Of a stretch of DNA of 64,000 bases, positions 1 through 9,241 are shown one piece after another. Source of the stretch: Prevotella sp. (GTDB lineage: Bacteria; Bacteroidota; Bacteroidia; Bacteroidales; Bacteroidaceae); the NCBI GenBank assembly GCA_022773395.1, contig JALFBL010000073.1, positions 1 to 64,000 of the forward strand, in the 5' to 3' direction. The position numbers and the translations under genes were made by a program. The notes beneath the pieces are model-generated. The model was not told the origin of the DNA. It saw only the letters and a program-made list of their open reading frames with translations, and searched no databases. The first letter of the stretch is position 1, and the number at the start of each line of letters is the position of its first letter.

Positions 1-1150
1 AATCCTGCAGGTACTTACCTCCAAGTTCGTTGGCAGCCATTGTGAGGACTTGCATCTCTGCATGTGCTGTTACGTCGCAGAGTTTTTCCGTCAGATTGTG
101 GGCACGCGCAATGATTTTGTCGCGACAAACTACCACTGCTCCAACAGGAACTTCGCCTGCTTCGTAGGCTTTTTGGGCTTCTTCCATTGCTTTGTCAAGG
201 CTCCATTTGTCGTATGGAACCTGACTGCGACAAATTTCCTTGTCGTAAATCACTTTACTGTAATTATAATGTGCTTCATCTTTTTTTGCAACCTTCTTGA
301 TGCCTTCTTCCATGGTGTTGGCGGCTTGGTCGAACAAGTTACGGTTCAGTTCTTGTCTGGCTTTCGCATCATAGCCGTCAATGACCGTGGGGAACATTTT
401 CAGAAAGTCGTCAATGGCAGCCACATATTTCAACGAATCACCGCTTTGTCCTGCCATTACCAAGGCTAATTGTGCTTGTTCCTGGTTGGTTGGCATGCTC
501 ATGGGGATTCCAATTTGGCGGAGGTTTGCGTCCGAGTAGGACAATGCCGTGAGTTGGAGGCTGTTGATATACCTTGCGTCTGTGGCATGGGTATCGAAGG
601 TGGTCGTACTGATTTGCATTAGTCCCAGTATTTCTCCTGATGCATTGACAAATGGACATGAAATGGCATTGTCGGGAGCATTCATTCCAAAGATGTAGTA
701 AGCGTATTGGTTCATGAATGATTCCACTTTCTTGATGGAAGTCTCCTCTATGGCAGGATTTTTCAAGCCGTATCCCACAAGCCAGGACTTGTCGCCTCTT
801 GCTCCTGCTGCTGCGGCGATGGGAGCAGGCGTTGGCTTGCCATCAACACGGAATTTGGCCACATTGTAGATGTCGTTGATGCCCATCATGCGTGCCACGT
901 TCATTTTGTTGCCCTTATGGTCGATAACGACGGCTGATGCTGCACCGATAAATGATTTCAAGTCGCTGATGGCTTCACCGTCTTGTCCTACAAAAACTCC
1001 GTGCGACGAAGCCAGCAAGGAGCCGTCTGCTCTGAATGTGGTGAGGGTGAACACACTCTTTGCCACATTCTTTACGCTTGCAGGTTGTGCATTGGTCATT
1101 CCACATACCGCTATCAGTAGGGTTGCAAGTATCGTTCTTGTCTTTTTCAT
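1..1150 (-). CDS. Secreted trypsin-like protease/TPR-type protein (N-terminal ~315 aa) continuing in frame into a tRNA adenosine deaminase (TadA) N-terminus; 3' end outside window
   Basis: Manual translation from ATG at 1150: MKKTRTILATLLIAVCGMTNAQPASVKNVAKSVFTLTTFRADGSLLASSHGVFVG...; at ~1-190 reads AMEEAQKAYEAGEVPVGAVVVCRDKIIARAHNLTEKLCDVTAHAEMQVLTMAANELGGKYLQD (TadA with TAHAE zinc motif). Same frame, no stop seen. Confidence 0.75.
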   Translation of the reverse strand, partial: MKKTRTILATLLIAVCGMTNAQPASVKNVAKSVFTLTTFRADGSLLASSHGVFVGQDGEAISDLKSFIGAASAVVIDHKGNKMNVARMMGINDIYNVAKFRVDGKPTPAPIAAAAGARGDKSWLVGYGLKNPAIEETSIKKVESFMNQYAYYIFGMNAPDNAISCPFVNASGEILGLMQISTTTFDTHATDARYINSLQLTALSYSDANLRQIGIPMSMPTNQEQAQLALVMAGQSGDSLKYVAAIDDFLKMFPTVIDGYDAKARQELNRNLFDQAANTMEEGIKKVAKKDEAHYNYSKVIYDKEICRSQVPYDKWSLDKAMEEAQKAYEAGEVPVGAVVVCRDKIIARAHNLTEKLCDVTAHAEMQVLTMAANELGGKYLQD

Positions 1151-1154
1151 TTGC

Positions 1155-2816
1155 TTATTGTCTTTTCAAAAGTTCACGGGCATTGCTGACGGCTGCTGGA
1201 GTAATGTCACTTCCGCTCAGCATCTGTGCGATTTCCCGTACACGTTCCTCTCCGTCGAGTATCTGCATTCTGGATGTTGCACCTTGTGGTGTCTCCTCCT
1301 TGAATACCTTGTAGTGTCTTGCGCCTTTGGCGGCGATTTGCGGCAGGTGGGTAATGCTTATCACCTGCCGTTCGGCATTGCCCATTTCCTGCATGATCAT
1401 TGCCATGCACTCGGCAATCTTTCCACTCACTCCCGTATCAATCTCGTCAAAAATGATGGTAGGCAGTTTCACGGCTGTGCTGATCATCGCTTTGAGCGAC
1501 AGCATTACACGGGCTATTTCACCGCCCGAAGCCACTTCGCTTGCAGGTTGCATTGGGGTATTGGTATTGGCACTGAACAAAAAGCCTATCTTGTCGGTTC
1601 CGTTGATGGACAATGCTTTCTTTTCCATGGAAATTCCGAAACGCGCATGAGGAATGCCCAATTGTGCGAGCCTCTGCATCATTTCTTTTTCTATTATGGC
1701 TGCGGCTTTTTGACGTTGGACGGTGAGTTTCCGGGCGAGATTCTCACATACTTTCATTTGTTCATCTCGCTTTTCGTTCAATTCTTTCAGTTCTTCATCA
1801 CTGTTGTTGATGTGATCGAGTTGGCTGGCTATTTCTTCCCTGATTCTTATCAGTTCGTCCACGCTGTCTGCATGGTGCTTCTTTTCCAAAGCGTAGATGA
1901 GGTCGAGCGTATGGTTGATGTGCTCAAATCGTTGAGGATCGAAATCAATGTTTTCCACACTGCTGCCGATTTCTCGCGACAAGTCTTTCAATTCTATATA
2001 GCAGCTCTCTGTCCTTTCGGCCACCTCTTTTATTTCTGGATAAACGTCTGTAATGTTGTCCAGGGCACGCGATGCTTCTTTCAAACGTTCTATTACTCCG
2101 GCTTGCTCGCCGGTCAGAATGTTGTCGGCGATGAAAAGTCCGCTTTTGATGTCTTCCACATGGCTGAGTGTCTCACGTTCCTGTTCCAATGCTACATCCA
2201 TTTCCGGCTCAAGTGCAGCGTCTGTCAGTTCTTTCAGCTGGAAGCGTAGAAAATCCTCATTTTCTTTTGCCTTTTCAATGGCTTCCTGTAGTTGTGACAC
2301 AACTTTCTCTGCCTCTTTATACGCCTTGAAACCGTTGCGGTATTTTTCTAAAAGCTCATGGTTTTCTGCAATCGTATCTACCACGTTCAGTTGGAAATCC
2401 TCTTCTTGCAGCAGCAAATTCTTATGTTGGGAGTGGATGTCCACCAATTGCTGTCCCAATGATCGCATTTGTGCCAGCTGCACCGGTGTGTCATTGATGA
2501 ATGCCCTGCTTTTCCCGGCTGCTGTCAACTCCCTTCTTACAATGCAGTCGTTGGCATCATAGTCGACGCCGTTCTCTTGGAAAAAGTCCTGCATTTGGTA
2601 TTTGCTCAAGTCGAAATGCGCTTCGATTATGCATTTTTCCGCACCGCTTTTAATGCTTCTTGAATCGGCGCGTTGACCGGTCAGCAGGGCAATAGCTCCT
2701 AATATGATACTCTTTCCCGCGCCCGTTTCGCCTGTTATGACAGAGAAACCAGAGCCAAACTGTATGTTGAGCGCGTCGATCAGTGTGAAATTCTTGATGT
2801 ATAGTTGCTTTAGCAT
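1155..2816 (-). CDS. recN: DNA repair protein RecN
   Basis: MLKQLYIKNFTLIDALNIQFGSGFSVITGETGAGKSIILGAI (Walker A) and SGGEIARVMLSLKAM...TIIFDEIDTGVSG (signature/Walker B). Confidence 0.97.
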   Translation of the reverse strand: MLKQLYIKNFTLIDALNIQFGSGFSVITGETGAGKSIILGAIALLTGQRADSRSIKSGAEKCIIEAHFDLSKYQMQDFFQENGVDYDANDCIVRRELTAAGKSRAFINDTPVQLAQMRSLGQQLVDIHSQHKNLLLQEEDFQLNVVDTIAENHELLEKYRNGFKAYKEAEKVVSQLQEAIEKAKENEDFLRFQLKELTDAALEPEMDVALEQERETLSHVEDIKSGLFIADNILTGEQAGVIERLKEASRALDNITDVYPEIKEVAERTESCYIELKDLSREIGSSVENIDFDPQRFEHINHTLDLIYALEKKHHADSVDELIRIREEIASQLDHINNSDEELKELNEKRDEQMKVCENLARKLTVQRQKAAAIIEKEMMQRLAQLGIPHARFGISMEKKALSINGTDKIGFLFSANTNTPMQPASEVASGGEIARVMLSLKAMISTAVKLPTIIFDEIDTGVSGKIAECMAMIMQEMGNAERQVISITHLPQIAAKGARHYKVFKEETPQGATSRMQILDGEERVREIAQMLSGSDITPAAVSNARELLKRQ

Positions 2817-2852
2817 TTCATCGAGAGTGTTTGTATGCAATCGTTGCTGTTG

Positions 2853-3761
2853 TTATTCCTTTATGCTTTCCCAATAGTTGTTCTGCGATGCATTGATGGA
2901 AAACAAAATGTCATATACTTTTTCTTTTTCCTTTTGTGTACCTTTGCCTTTATATATATTGGCCAGTTCCTCTTTCTTGTAGTCAGTCCAAATCTGCGGC
3001 AGCAGGCTCAGTGGTCGGTCCTGGTGGCATTTTTGTAAATCGTTCTCAAGGGCGGTGGAGATATTTGTCCGTCCGCGCTCCGCATTGTTTGCCATTTCGT
3101 CGAATCCTGTACGGTAATAGTCATACTGTAGTTGTCGGAACGGTTTCATAGCTCCTTCCATATAGTCGTTGATGATGGCAAACCGGTTTCTGCTGTTGTC
3201 GAACGACTTCCATCCCGTAAAATTGAGATTCTGTGCATTGTTGGTCAGGCTCAGGCAGCGTTGCAAGACATCTTCTCCGCCCATGGGAGAAAAAGAATCG
3301 AGATTGATGCCAATCAGCAGGTAGGCATAGTAGGCTATCAAAGCCGTCAGCTGGTTGTCTATCTGTTCCTCATTGAAATTCAACTGTTCGAACTGCGAAA
3401 AGGTGAAATTGAAGTCAGCGTCCTTATTATTATATAAGGTGGTTGTGTAAGAGGAATTATATACAGGGCGGTTTGCCTGAATCAGTGCCGAGCAAGTGAA
3501 CATGTTCTCCCCCGGGTCGTATTTTGCCACCGTGATGTTGAAACTGCAAGGAATGCGCTCGTTTTTCTGAAATTGCAAACGAGTCCATTGCCTGTCATTG
3601 ATAAACTGCTCCAATGTCTTTTGCAGGTTCTCGAACACGCTTGCATCCGTACCTTGTATCTGGTTGTGGTTAATGTTCACTTTGGCCAGCAATTCCTGCG
3701 CCTTGGCCATTCCGCACAATGCACACGACAGAACAATCGTTGTCAAGACACGTTTCAGCAT
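2853..3761 (-). CDS. DUF4835 family protein (secreted, Bacteroidetes)
   Basis: Signal peptide then QELLAKVNINHNQIQGTDASVFENLQKTLEQFINDRQWT; sits between recN and dnaQ/dnaN. Confidence 0.85.
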   Translation of the reverse strand: MLKRVLTTIVLSCALCGMAKAQELLAKVNINHNQIQGTDASVFENLQKTLEQFINDRQWTRLQFQKNERIPCSFNITVAKYDPGENMFTCSALIQANRPVYNSSYTTTLYNNKDADFNFTFSQFEQLNFNEEQIDNQLTALIAYYAYLLIGINLDSFSPMGGEDVLQRCLSLTNNAQNLNFTGWKSFDNSRNRFAIINDYMEGAMKPFRQLQYDYYRTGFDEMANNAERGRTNISTALENDLQKCHQDRPLSLLPQIWTDYKKEELANIYKGKGTQKEKEKVYDILFSINASQNNYWESIKE

Positions 3762-3782
3762 ATTCCTCTTTCCTTTCTTTCC

Positions 3783-4643
3783 CTATTTGTTGTTGAACTC
3801 ACGCAAGCGTATTCGTGTAAGCACTTGTTTGGTGTTGTAGGTGAAATCGTTTCCCAGCATCCAGCTAAAGTAGCCTGGATCTCGATGCAGCACGTCTGCT
3901 ACTCCCCATCCTTTGTATTTCCCGAAGTTGAACACCTCGTATTTCCGTGGTTTCCCGTTGGCATCCATCAGCACCTTCCCTTGGGCATCAGTCATGTCTC
4001 GCCACACAATACGGCCGGCAAAGTCCACATTGTCGTTCTGTTTCGACATCTCGGCCAGCGTGTCCATGTCGTTTTTCAGCCAACGTTCTTCGTCCTCCTG
4101 TGTGTCTGGATTGTACATGTCCAACTCTGCCTGCAATACGCGGTAGGTTGCTTCCGTATCTTGGTCGGCCTTGTGTGCCGTGAAATCGTCTTCCATTTTT
4201 CTTCCGCAGTAGAATTTGTAGGCTGCCGCCAAATTTCTTTTTTCCATCTTGTGGAAGATGGTCTGTGCGTCAATGAGGCGGCATTTTGAAAAATCGAAGT
4301 CAATGCCTGCGCGCAAAAACTCTTCCGCGAGCATGGGGATGTCAAAATGGTTGCTGTTGAATCCGGCAAAGTCGCATCCGCGGAAAGCGTCTGCCAACTG
4401 GGCCGCCAGTTCCTTGAATGTGGGCTGTCCTTTCACGTCTTCATCAGTGATGCCCGTGATGGCCACCACTTCCTGAGGAATGGGCTGCCCCGGGTTTACA
4501 TACAGGTTGACACGGTCTTCCTTGCCGTCGGGCGACGCCTTTATGTAGGATATTTGAATGATCCTGTCCTTGACAAGATCAAGCCCCGTTGTTTCCAAGT
4601 CGAAAACAACGAGGGGCTTTGTTAGGTTCAATTTCATTTTCAA
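3783..4643 (-). CDS. 3'-5' exonuclease (DnaQ/RNase T-like, DEDDh)
   Basis: VVFDLETTGLD motif I, GFNSNHFDIPML motif II, HKADQDTEATYRV motif III. Confidence 0.9.
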   Translation of the reverse strand: MKMKLNLTKPLVVFDLETTGLDLVKDRIIQISYIKASPDGKEDRVNLYVNPGQPIPQEVVAITGITDEDVKGQPTFKELAAQLADAFRGCDFAGFNSNHFDIPMLAEEFLRAGIDFDFSKCRLIDAQTIFHKMEKRNLAAAYKFYCGRKMEDDFTAHKADQDTEATYRVLQAELDMYNPDTQEDEERWLKNDMDTLAEMSKQNDNVDFAGRIVWRDMTDAQGKVLMDANGKPRKYEVFNFGKYKGWGVADVLHRDPGYFSWMLGNDFTYNTKQVLTRIRLREFNNK

Positions 4644-4661
4644 TAATTCTTTCGGTGCATA

Positions 4662-5786
4662 CTAATCGTTCAGCAGCATCGGCATGATGAGCATCAGTAT
4701 ATCTTCATTCTCGGGCTGTGTTGCAGGCACAATCAGGCAGGGCCGACTGGGGTCGGCCAATTGCAGTTCTACCTCGTCGCTTGTCAAATTGTTCAGAATC
4801 TCATTGAGTGAGGAACCCTTGAAACCTATGTTCATGGGGTTTCCTGCATAGTCGCACACCACCTCTTCTTTTGCGCTTGTTGCGAAGTCGATATCCTCGG
4901 AAGAGATTTCCAGTTTGCCCGGTTCCATATGCAATCTCACCAACTGGCTGCTTTCGCTGGCAAAGGGCAGCACACGGCGCAATGCACCGATGAGAATCTT
5001 CCGGTCGATAGTCAGTTTGTTGGGGTTGTCCTGTGGAATCACACTGTTGTAGTTGGGATAGCGGCCTTCTATGAGGCGGCACTGCAAGACAGAATCGCCG
5101 AAAGTGATGTCGGCGTTGCGCTCGTCAAAGCGTATGGTAATCTCGCTGTCGTCTTTTACCAGCACGTTCTTCAAAAGTGCTGCCGGTTTTTTGGGCAGGA
5201 TAAATGAGGTAGGACTGTTGCTCTTGATGCCAAAGTTCTTGTTGCGCACCAATTTGTGCCCGTCGCTTGCCACGATGGAGAGTGCCTCGTTGGTCAAGTC
5301 GAAATAAATGCCGTTCATTACCGGTCGCAATTCTTCGGCTGCCGTTGCGAAAATAGAGCGGGTAATGTTGTTGGCAAGTGTGTCTGATGTCATCTTGAGT
5401 TCTGTGGCTCCTTCCGGCATGGCAAGCACCGTAGGGTATTCTTCGGCATTTTGCCCCGTGAAGTTATAAAGGCCGTTCTGGTAAATCACCTTGATGGCGA
5501 ACGATGTGGTGTCAACGTCCATGACAAGGGGTTGTTCGGGCAATTCCTTGACGGCGTCCAGAATGGTACGGTTGTTGACGGCAAATTTCCCGTCACCGCT
5601 GCATTCGTCCAGCAGAATGGTTGATTTCATCACGTTTTCACTGTCTGATGCGGTGATGGTCAACGTATTGCCGGAAACCTCGAAAAGGAAGCAATCCAAG
5701 ATGGGCAGTGCATTTTTGTTGTTAATCACTCTGGAAAGCGTTGACAATCGGCCATTCAGAACCGAGCTTGATAATGTAAATCTCAT
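4662..5786 (-). CDS. dnaN: DNA polymerase III beta subunit (sliding clamp)
   Basis: 374 aa; MRFTLSSSVLNGRLSTLSRVINNKNALPILDCFLFEVSGNTLTITASDSE...; C-term MLIMPMLLND. Confidence 0.97.
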   Translation of the reverse strand: MRFTLSSSVLNGRLSTLSRVINNKNALPILDCFLFEVSGNTLTITASDSENVMKSTILLDECSGDGKFAVNNRTILDAVKELPEQPLVMDVDTTSFAIKVIYQNGLYNFTGQNAEEYPTVLAMPEGATELKMTSDTLANNITRSIFATAAEELRPVMNGIYFDLTNEALSIVASDGHKLVRNKNFGIKSNSPTSFILPKKPAALLKNVLVKDDSEITIRFDERNADITFGDSVLQCRLIEGRYPNYNSVIPQDNPNKLTIDRKILIGALRRVLPFASESSQLVRLHMEPGKLEISSEDIDFATSAKEEVVCDYAGNPMNIGFKGSSLNEILNNLTSDEVELQLADPSRPCLIVPATQPENEDILMLIMPMLLND

Positions 5787-6012
5787 CAGTATCTTGTTTT
5801 TAGTTATTATCTTTTATGGATTATCTATTTGGCTACAAAAATACAAAAAAGCGGTTAGTAACACAAAAAAAACATGCAAAATGTTCTCTTTTCAGAAGTA
5901 TTTTATTAATTTCGCAAACTGAAACCATTCTTGCAGTCATTCTCTTGAAACAGGTTTGAAAAGGGCAATGAATTGGTAAAAAAAAGAAAAATATACAATC
6001 ATTCAATATACA

Positions 6013-6474
6013 ATGGAAATAGAAGGAAGAATTATCGCCGTACTACCGGAACGTGGCGGTGTTTCGCAACGTACCGGCAATGCGTGGAAGTCGCAGGAAT
6101 TTGTAATAGAAACGCACGACCAGTATCCTCGGAAATGTGTGTTCGGGGTATTTGGTGCCGACCGCCTGGCCCAATTCAACATTCAAAGTGGTGAAGAGCT
6201 TCGCGTGAGTTTTGATATAGATGCACATGAATACAATGGACGTTGGTTCAACAACATCACCGCATGGCGTGTGGAGCGCGTTGATCCGGCGGCTGCCCAG
6301 GCGGCTGCCATGGGCGTGCAGTCTGCCCCGATGCCAGGTGCTTTCCCGCCTCCTCCTGGTGGTGGAAGTTTCGCAACCGGAGCACAGCCTGCACCAGACC
6401 CGTTGAAGGCGGCTCCTTTCCCTCCTGCCGATTCGCAGGAGGGTGGAGATGCTGCCGATGATCTCCCATTCTAA
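6013..6474 (+). CDS. DUF3127 domain-containing protein
   Basis: MEIEGRIIAVLPERGGVSQRTGNAWKSQEFVIETHDQYPRKCVFGVFG...; Pro/Gly/Ala-rich tail ending DDLPF, resembling SSB-type acidic tips. Confidence 0.88.
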   Translation: MEIEGRIIAVLPERGGVSQRTGNAWKSQEFVIETHDQYPRKCVFGVFGADRLAQFNIQSGEELRVSFDIDAHEYNGRWFNNITAWRVERVDPAAAQAAAMGVQSAPMPGAFPPPPGGGSFATGAQPAPDPLKAAPFPPADSQEGGDAADDLPF

Positions 6475-6728
6475 AGGCACGAGTGGAGTTGAACGAATTT
6501 ACGGCAACGGTCTCAATCGAATTTGCTCGGTTGTGGCCGTTGTTTGTTTTTGAAAGAACTGAGAAATGCAATGGGGGCGTTTTCTTTATCAAGGCCTCCT
6601 TGTTTTTTTATTGAAAAACAATCTTTTCCAATTTTTCCGTGTCCTTTTCTTACATTGGCAAACAGAGAGAATTTGCATGATTGTTTTGCAATTCATTTGG
6701 ATATGGGCGATAAATAAAAAAGAGGGTT

Positions 6729-6761
6729 TTTGTGGTTTTTCAAATAATTGTTGTACCTTTG
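6729..6761 (+). promoter_or_regulatory. Bacteroidetes housekeeping promoter (TTTG-N21-TACCTTTG)
   Basis: TTTG at 6729-6732, TACCTTTG at 6754-6761, spacing 21. Confidence 0.7.
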
Positions 6762-6767
6762 CAGCCG

Positions 6768-6857
6768 ATAAAGACATTAATAAGATTAGTTTTTTTAGTG
6801 GTTAATTTAGTTTTAGTAAGTATGTAAGAGGCTTGTCGTGATGACAAGCCTCTTTTC
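6768..6857 (+). ncRNA. Candidate ~90-nt small RNA between a promoter and an intrinsic terminator
   Basis: Downstream of the 6754 -7 box, no convincing ORF, ends at hairpin AAGAGGCTTGTC-gtgat-GACAAGCCTCTT plus T run. Confidence 0.5.
6826..6857. terminator. Bidirectional intrinsic terminator (rbr 3' end / candidate sRNA)
   Basis: 12-bp stem AAGAGGCTTGTC/GACAAGCCTCTT with flanking T/A runs. Confidence 0.8.
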
Positions 6858-6918
6858 CATAGTTGTATGTTTGGCTGTTTTCTGGTCGGCTTTTTTCCGG
6901 GGCACGGCCAAGGGAAAA

Positions 6919-7461
6919 TCAATAGTTGCGTGCTTCCACTTGGAAATAAGCTTGGGGATGGTTGCAAACTGGGCACATGAGAGGCGCTTCCTTGCCAATG
7001 ACAATGTGGCCGCAGTTGGCACATTGCCAAATGGCATCTCCGTCTTTTGTGAACACTTTTTTGTCGTTGACGTTTTGCAGCAACTTGCGGTAACGCTCTT
7101 CATGATGCTTTTCAATCTCGGCAACAGCTTCGAATTTCTCTGCAATCATGTCGAATCCTTCCGCTCTTGCCTCTTCTGCCATGCGTTTGTACATGTCGGT
7201 CCATTCGTAGTTCTCTCCATTGGCCGCATCTTCCAGATTGTGCGCTGTGTTGCCAATTGAGCCACCGTTCAACAGCTTGTACCACATTTTTGCGTGCTCT
7301 TTTTCGTTGGCTGCCGTCTCTTCAAACAAGGCGGCAATTTGCACATACCCGTCTTTCTTGGCCCTTGAAGCATAGTAAGTGTACTTGTTGCGAGCCATGG
7401 ACTCTCCTGCGAATGCGTCCTGCAAATTCTTTTCTGTCTTTGTTCCTTTTAAATCTTTCAT
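6919..7461 (-). CDS. rbr: Rubrerythrin
   Basis: [40 protein letters not shown]-terminal rubredoxin [23 protein letters not shown]. Confidence 0.95.
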   Translation of the reverse strand: MKDLKGTKTEKNLQDAFAGESMARNKYTYYASRAKKDGYVQIAALFEETAANEKEHAKMWYKLLNGGSIGNTAHNLEDAANGENYEWTDMYKRMAEEARAEGFDMIAEKFEAVAEIEKHHEERYRKLLQNVNDKKVFTKDGDAIWQCANCGHIVIGKEAPLMCPVCNHPQAYFQVEARNY

Positions 7462-7519
7462 AATGAATTGCTTGATAAAATTTTAATATATAGTGGTAGG
7501 CCACTTGGCTTGTTTCGCC

Positions 7520-8569
7520 TTATTTCAGAGTCACTTCTCCCCGCATATTTGTGTTCATGTATTTTCTCACCATCTGGTTGTCGGTGAAATGTCCTTGCAG
7601 GAACATCAGTTTGGTAATGGCGCATTCTACCGTACAGTCGTGCCCGCTGATTACTCCTGCATTCTTGAGTTGGTAGCCTGTGTCGTATCTTGCCATTTCC
7701 ACTGTTCCAGCTGCGCACTGGCTGATGTTGACGATGTTCACGCCTTTGGCGGCAGCTGCTTCCAGCATTTGCAGCAGCCACGGTTGCTGTGGCGCATTGC
7801 CGCTTCCGTATGCACGCATCACGATTCCCCTCAGTTCCGGTACGTCCAGCATGTGGCGCACAACGTTGTCTTGGATGCCGGGAAATAGGGTAAACACGGC
7901 CACGTTGGGATCGTTGACAGGATGGGGTGTCATCGGACGGCTGTAATCGGGCTTTAAAATGTACTCGTCGTGGTAGATGATGGAAATGCCCGCATCTGCC
8001 AGATGAGGGTAGTTGAACGAGTCGAAAGCATTGAACCCGTCGGCATTCATCTTGGTGGAACGGTTGCCCCGAAGCAGTCGTCCGCTGAAATAGATGCACA
8101 CTTCAGGCACGATGGGTGTTCCGTCTTCGTAGTGGGCGGCGGCAATTTCTATGCTTGTCACCAGATTTTCCTTGCCGTCTGTTCGCAACTGTCCGATGGG
8201 CAGTTGCGAACCTGTAAGGATAATGGGTTTCGTCAGGTTTTCAAACATGAAAGATAGGGCAGAGGCCGTGTATGCCATCGTGTCTGTTCCGTGCAGGATG
8301 ACAAAGCCGTCGTATTTTTCATACCGTTCGCTGATGATTTGAACCAGTTGCGACCACAGTTGTGGCGACATGTCTGAAGAGTCGATGGGAGGGGTGAACT
8401 GATAGACATCAACATGGGTTTCTATCCATTTAAATTCCGGCATTTGCGATGCCAACTGTTTAAAGTCAAGTGGTTCGAGCGCACCGGTCTTCAAACTGCG
8501 GCCCATCCCGATGGTGCCGCCTGTATATATCAGGAGGATATGCCCTGTCCGTTGTTGCATTTCTTTCAT
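7520..8569 (-). CDS. ansA: Type I L-asparaginase
   Basis: ILLIYTGGTIGMG and VILHGTDTMAYTASALSFM motifs; start chosen at MKEMQQRTGH. Confidence 0.92.
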   Translation of the reverse strand: MKEMQQRTGHILLIYTGGTIGMGRSLKTGALEPLDFKQLASQMPEFKWIETHVDVYQFTPPIDSSDMSPQLWSQLVQIISERYEKYDGFVILHGTDTMAYTASALSFMFENLTKPIILTGSQLPIGQLRTDGKENLVTSIEIAAAHYEDGTPIVPEVCIYFSGRLLRGNRSTKMNADGFNAFDSFNYPHLADAGISIIYHDEYILKPDYSRPMTPHPVNDPNVAVFTLFPGIQDNVVRHMLDVPELRGIVMRAYGSGNAPQQPWLLQMLEAAAAKGVNIVNISQCAAGTVEMARYDTGYQLKNAGVISGHDCTVECAITKLMFLQGHFTDNQMVRKYMNTNMRGEVTLK

Positions 8570-8735
8570 AGTATCTGTTATGCCTTTCTTAAATTTGATG
8601 CAAACATACATAAAATATTTGAGATATTGCGTTCCCTTTACATAAAAAAAGCATAAGGTGCAGCGAATTTCTCCCGAAATCTGTCCGAGAGAACCTTTTA
8701 CTTCAGGCCAATGAAAAAAAATAAAAAAATATTTG

Positions 8736-8763
8736 GAAGATTAAAAAGAATAGCCTATCTTTG
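8736..8763 (+). promoter_or_regulatory. Promoter of the tRNA-Ser/tRNA-Glu operon
   Basis: TTTG-N20-TATCTTTG (atatttggaagattaaaaagaatagcctatctttgc); coordinates approximate by a few nt. Confidence 0.7.
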
Positions 8764-8867
8764 CACTCGCATTTGAGGAAAACGGTCTATGAGTTGTTTG
8801 AGAAAGGTGCAAGCCTTGCTGATGGCAACGAAAAGCAAAACTCCGAAAATGTTTCGGCATCCCGGAA

Positions 8868-8954
8868 GGAAGTTTGGGTGAGTGGCTGAAACCAGCAGTT
8901 TGCTAAACTGCCGTACGAGTTCTCGTACCGGGGGTTCGAATCCCCCAGCTTCCG
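8868..8954 (+). tRNA. tRNA-Ser(GCT)
   Basis: Acceptor GGAAGTT/AGCTTCC, anticodon loop TTTGCTAAA, long variable arm TACGAGTTCTCGTA, GGTTCGAATCC T-arm. Confidence 0.93.
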
Positions 8955-8982
8955 CTGAGGTGTAGAAAAAGAAAGTTCACAG

Positions 8983-9057
8983 GGTGGATTCATCTAACGG
9001 TTAGGATACAAGATTCTCAATCTTGGCATAGGGGTTCGATTCCCCTATCCACTACCA
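8983..9057 (+). tRNA. tRNA-Glu(CTC), CCA encoded
   Basis: Acceptor GGTGGAT/ATCCACT, anticodon arm CAAGA-TTCTCAA-TCTTG, GGTTCGATTCC T-arm, ACCA 3' end. Confidence 0.93.
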
Positions 9058-9094
9058 AAAGTCGCATCGGAGCAATCCGGTGCGACTTTTTTTG
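9058..9094 (+). terminator. Intrinsic terminator of the tRNA operon
   Basis: AAGTCGCATCGG-agcaat-CCGGTGCGACTTTTTTT. Confidence 0.85.
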
Positions 9095-9241
9095 CTATAT
9101 GCCCAACTGTTGTTGCCTGCCGTTTGGCTTTGTCCGGAAAAAGTAGTATTTTTGCAACGTGATGAAAGCGAGGACAGAAATATTTTTTATAACATCCGTT
9201 GAATGAAAACCGCGGAAACCATCAATCAAAGCATCAGGAGA

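Noticed and set aside
870-2249. 459-aa plus-strand ORF overlapping recN
   Set aside because: Antisense to a clear recN frame; translation is low-complexity, Cys/Phe/His-rich and unlike any protein family.
8787-8993. 68-aa minus ORF (MNPPCELSFSTPQRKLGDSNPRYENSYG)
   Set aside because: Covers the tRNA-Ser gene on the opposite strand; classic tRNA-antisense artefact.
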